Source of the DNA: Streptomyces sp. 135
Lineage (GTDB): Bacteria > Actinomycetota > Actinomycetes > Streptomycetales > Streptomycetaceae
DNA: 64,000 nucleotides
Reading direction: 5' to 3'
NCBI RefSeq assembly: GCF_020026305.1
Contig: NZ_CP075691.1
Span: 7,743,415-7,807,414, forward strand
The position numbers and the translations under genes are program-made. This document shows, piece by piece, positions 62,101 to 64,000 of this stretch (the first letter of the stretch is position 1; each line of letters opens with the position of its first letter). Under the pieces are notes generated by a model, which worked only from the letters and a program-made list of their open reading frames with translations, had not been told where the DNA came from and did not search any database.

Positions 62101-62980
62101 TGTGACTGACTTCGCTCCCGGCACCAACAGCACTTCAGCGTGTCCGGCGCCGAGTTGGTTGTCCGTGCACGTCCACGCGCACAGCGACCTCGATCGGCAC
62201 ATCGGGCATCTGGCGGGGCTCCTCCGGAACGCCGCGGCCGAAGCCGATGCCGTGGCATGGTTCTTCCTGCGCTACTGGGAAAGCGGACCTCACCTACGGC
62301 TCCGGGCGCTGTGCCGCACGGCCGGACAGCGCGAGCGGGCCGGTGAGCGGCTCCGTACGGCAGCGGAGCAGTGGGCCAGGGACAACCCGGAGCGGAGCCC
62401 CCTAGGCGAAGCCGAGTACGCCGCGTCGTCGGCCTGGATCCAGAGCCGCGAGGAGACCGGCCGCCCCGCAGCACCGCTGCTGCCCTCCCGTACGGTGCGG
62501 GTCGAGGAGTTCACCGGCGCCTGGATGCCAGGGGCGCCCGCGTGTACCGGTCAGCCGCAGACACTGTGCTTCCTCTCCGCGTCCAGCACGGTCGCGCTCC
62601 ATCTGCATCTGCGTCACGGCTGGCAGACGCGGGCCCGGCACGCCGTCGACACGCTGCGCTCCCTGCTGGCCGCACCGCTCCCGGCCGACTGCCCGCCCCT
62701 CCGGGGCGCCTTCGCGGAATGGGCCGACCTCCTGGCGGGCGACGAGGCTGAGGACGTACGGCGCCGTGCCCGCCTCGCACAGAAAGCAGCCTGGCCGGGT
62801 CCTGACCGTGCCGCCGCCGCGATGGCGCGGTACTGCCTGGCCGTTCCACGCGCCGACGGCTCCGCGCGGGCGCTGCTGCACGCCTGGCACACCCACTGCA
62901 ATCGCCTGGGGCTCAACTTGCCCGAGGAGGCAGCCGCCGCCATCACAGCGCTGGCCCTGACGGAGAAGGAGAACGGATGA
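62084..62980 (+). CDS. LanB C-terminal-type elimination protein (TbtC-like)
   Basis: A 298-residue protein from ATG 62084, overlapping the previous stop by 17 bases (GGGAGG upstream; ATG 62093 also possible). It has the SpaB_C/thiopeptide-type fold: WLSVHVHAHSDLDRHI, AVAWFFLRYWESGPHLRLR and a C-terminal HAWHTHCNRLGL. It removes glutamate from modified Ser/Thr to leave dehydroalanine or dehydrobutyrine. The order after the TbtB-like gene and before a second SpaB_C-type gene supports the elimination rather than the cycloaddition role. Confidence 0.88.
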   Translation: MTDMADVTDFAPGTNSTSACPAPSWLSVHVHAHSDLDRHIGHLAGLLRNAAAEADAVAWFFLRYWESGPHLRLRALCRTAGQRERAGERLRTAAEQWARDNPERSPLGEAEYAASSAWIQSREETGRPAAPLLPSRTVRVEEFTGAWMPGAPACTGQPQTLCFLSASSTVALHLHLRHGWQTRARHAVDTLRSLLAAPLPADCPPLRGAFAEWADLLAGDEAEDVRRRARLAQKAAWPGPDRAAAAMARYCLAVPRADGSARALLHAWHTHCNRLGLNLPEEAAAAITALALTEKENG

Positions 62981-64000
62981 CCCGGTCGAACGGTCCCGTC
63001 GTGTGGCAGGACCACCGGCTCTATCACCGGGCGGACCCGGACGGGCTGCTCACCGAGCTTGTCGCCCCGGTGCTGCGGGACGCCGCACCGTACTGCCGTG
63101 CGCAGCACTTCTTCCGGGAGTGGCAGGGCGGCCCCAACATCCGCGTCGCCCTTCTTGTCGACAAGGAACACGCGGACCGCGTGGCGCAACACCTGCGGGC
63201 CCGCTGCCTCGACCACCTCGCGCGGTCACCTCGGGCGGCACAGGAATCCACGCCCCACCGTGCCCCGCCCGGCGACCTGGACTCGCGGGAGGGCGTCGTG
63301 GACGATCTCCCGCCGCAGCCTGACAACTCACTGCTGGCCGTGGAGCACCGGGACCGCTCGGCGCAGCTCGGCGGCCCGGCAGCCGTCGACTTGTTCGACC
63401 GCTTTCACGACCGGTCGACCGGCGCCGCCCTGCGCACCCTCGTCCACTGGCGGACACGGACGAGGGACGGACACGGCAGCGACCGCGCCCGCGCCGCCGT
63501 CACACTCATGCTCCACAGCGCGATGCGCTTCCCCGGCCCACTGCGCCTGGGGGCGATGTCGTACCGCTCGCATGTCGAGGGCGCCGTCATGGAATCTCCT
63601 CGCCCCGATCAACTCCGCCGCGAACTGGCGCAGTTCGCCGAACGCTGGACTCCTGCCCTGCACCCGCTCGCCGAGCAACTGCTCACATCGCGGGACGCGC
63701 CCACCGAAGAGGACCTTCCGGGAGTGCGGACGTTCCTCGACCACGTGGAGCGACTTGTGCCGGACGTCCGTGCGCTCCTCGCCGCAGACGAGTTGCACCT
63801 GCCCCTGGCCGGCCGCAACGGCGAAACGACCTGGGACGAGAAGCTGCTGCGCCGCAGCACGTTCCACCACTCTCTCCAGCGTGACCCCCGGTGGCTCGCG
63901 GCAGCGGCCCAGGACCCCGTCCTGCGGCTGCACCGGGTCCTGATCAACTGGGGCTATCTGCACATGACCCGGCTCGGCGTCCTGCCCGCCCAGCGCCTCG
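62977..64000 (+). CDS. [4+2] pyridine synthase (TbtD-like), 3' end outside the window
   Basis: Start ATG 62977 overlaps the previous stop (ATGA); the frame stays open to the last base. 341 residues are visible. The N-terminus reads VVWQDHRLYHRADPDGLLTE and APYCRAQHFFREWQGGPNIR, the SpaB_C-like pattern. The visible end is VLINWGYLHMTRLGVLPAQR, typical of the end of this enzyme family. It catalyses the formal aza-cycloaddition between two dehydroalanines, makes the central pyridine and ejects the leader. Ring size here is predicted as 26 from Ser1 and Ser10. Further cluster genes should follow to the right. Confidence 0.9.
   Translation, partial: MTRSNGPVVWQDHRLYHRADPDGLLTELVAPVLRDAAPYCRAQHFFREWQGGPNIRVALLVDKEHADRVAQHLRARCLDHLARSPRAAQESTPHRAPPGDLDSREGVVDDLPPQPDNSLLAVEHRDRSAQLGGPAAVDLFDRFHDRSTGAALRTLVHWRTRTRDGHGSDRARAAVTLMLHSAMRFPGPLRLGAMSYRSHVEGAVMESPRPDQLRRELAQFAERWTPALHPLAEQLLTSRDAPTEEDLPGVRTFLDHVERLVPDVRALLAADELHLPLAGRNGETTWDEKLLRRSTFHHSLQRDPRWLAAAAQDPVLRLHRVLINWGYLHMTRLGVLPAQRL

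Overview
The window is high-GC actinomycete DNA, most likely Streptomyces. The evidence is strongly G/C-biased third codon positions, frequent GTG starts, ATGA/GTGA gene overlaps, a VanR/VanS/VanJ set of Streptomyces type, and StrR- and MbtH-type secondary-metabolism genes. No rRNA, tRNA, insertion sequence, phage gene or CRISPR array was seen. The left edge cuts an NRPS gene and the right edge cuts a thiopeptide gene.

Left third (1-27.4 kb): the distal end of a non-ribosomal peptide cluster. The last A-T of one NRPS overlaps by one base a 5,621-residue, five-module NRPS (C-A-T, C/E-A-T, C/E-A-T, C-A-T, C-A-T-TE). There are no separate epimerase domains; two condensation domains carry the dual condensation/epimerisation signature. 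Then come an unrecognised small protein, an ABC exporter, MbtH, a PLP threonine dehydratase-like enzyme, a LuxR-type regulator, a small protein, a tiny secreted peptide ending in DSGWQ, a StrR/ParB-like regulator and a prephenate dehydrogenase. The last could supply a hydroxyphenylglycine- or tyrosine-type precursor.

Middle (27.4-49 kb): mostly housekeeping or accessory genes. They include an anti-sigma-type ATPase, a MerR regulator behind three perfect hairpins, a cupin, a van-type locus (vanY-vanJ divergent from vanR-vanS, with no vanHAX here), an NfeD/SPFH pair, a LysE exporter divergent from an AsnC regulator, a VOC protein, a large secreted S8 peptidase, two membrane or secreted proteins of unknown role (one with a perfect 105-bp tandem repeat), YceI, a CDF metal exporter, an MscS channel, an amidinotransferase and an O-methyltransferase.

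Right part (49-64 kb): an EXLDI protein with a DrrAB-type ABC transporter, then a thiopeptide cluster. A LuxR regulator overlaps an iron-ADH-like gene on the minus strand. Divergent from them are a TbtA/PbtA-type precursor with core SCCCSTSSCSCST, an Ocin-ThiF/RRE protein, a YcaO cyclodehydratase, a SagB-type azoline dehydrogenase, a split LanB (glutamylation then elimination proteins) and the start of a [4+2] pyridine synthase. From the family, these would turn Cys into thiazoles, dehydrate Ser/Thr and close a macrocycle between Ser1 and Ser10. The C-terminal Thr together with the ADH-like gene suggests an oxidatively decarboxylated C-terminus. I regard this combination as the most novel feature of the window.
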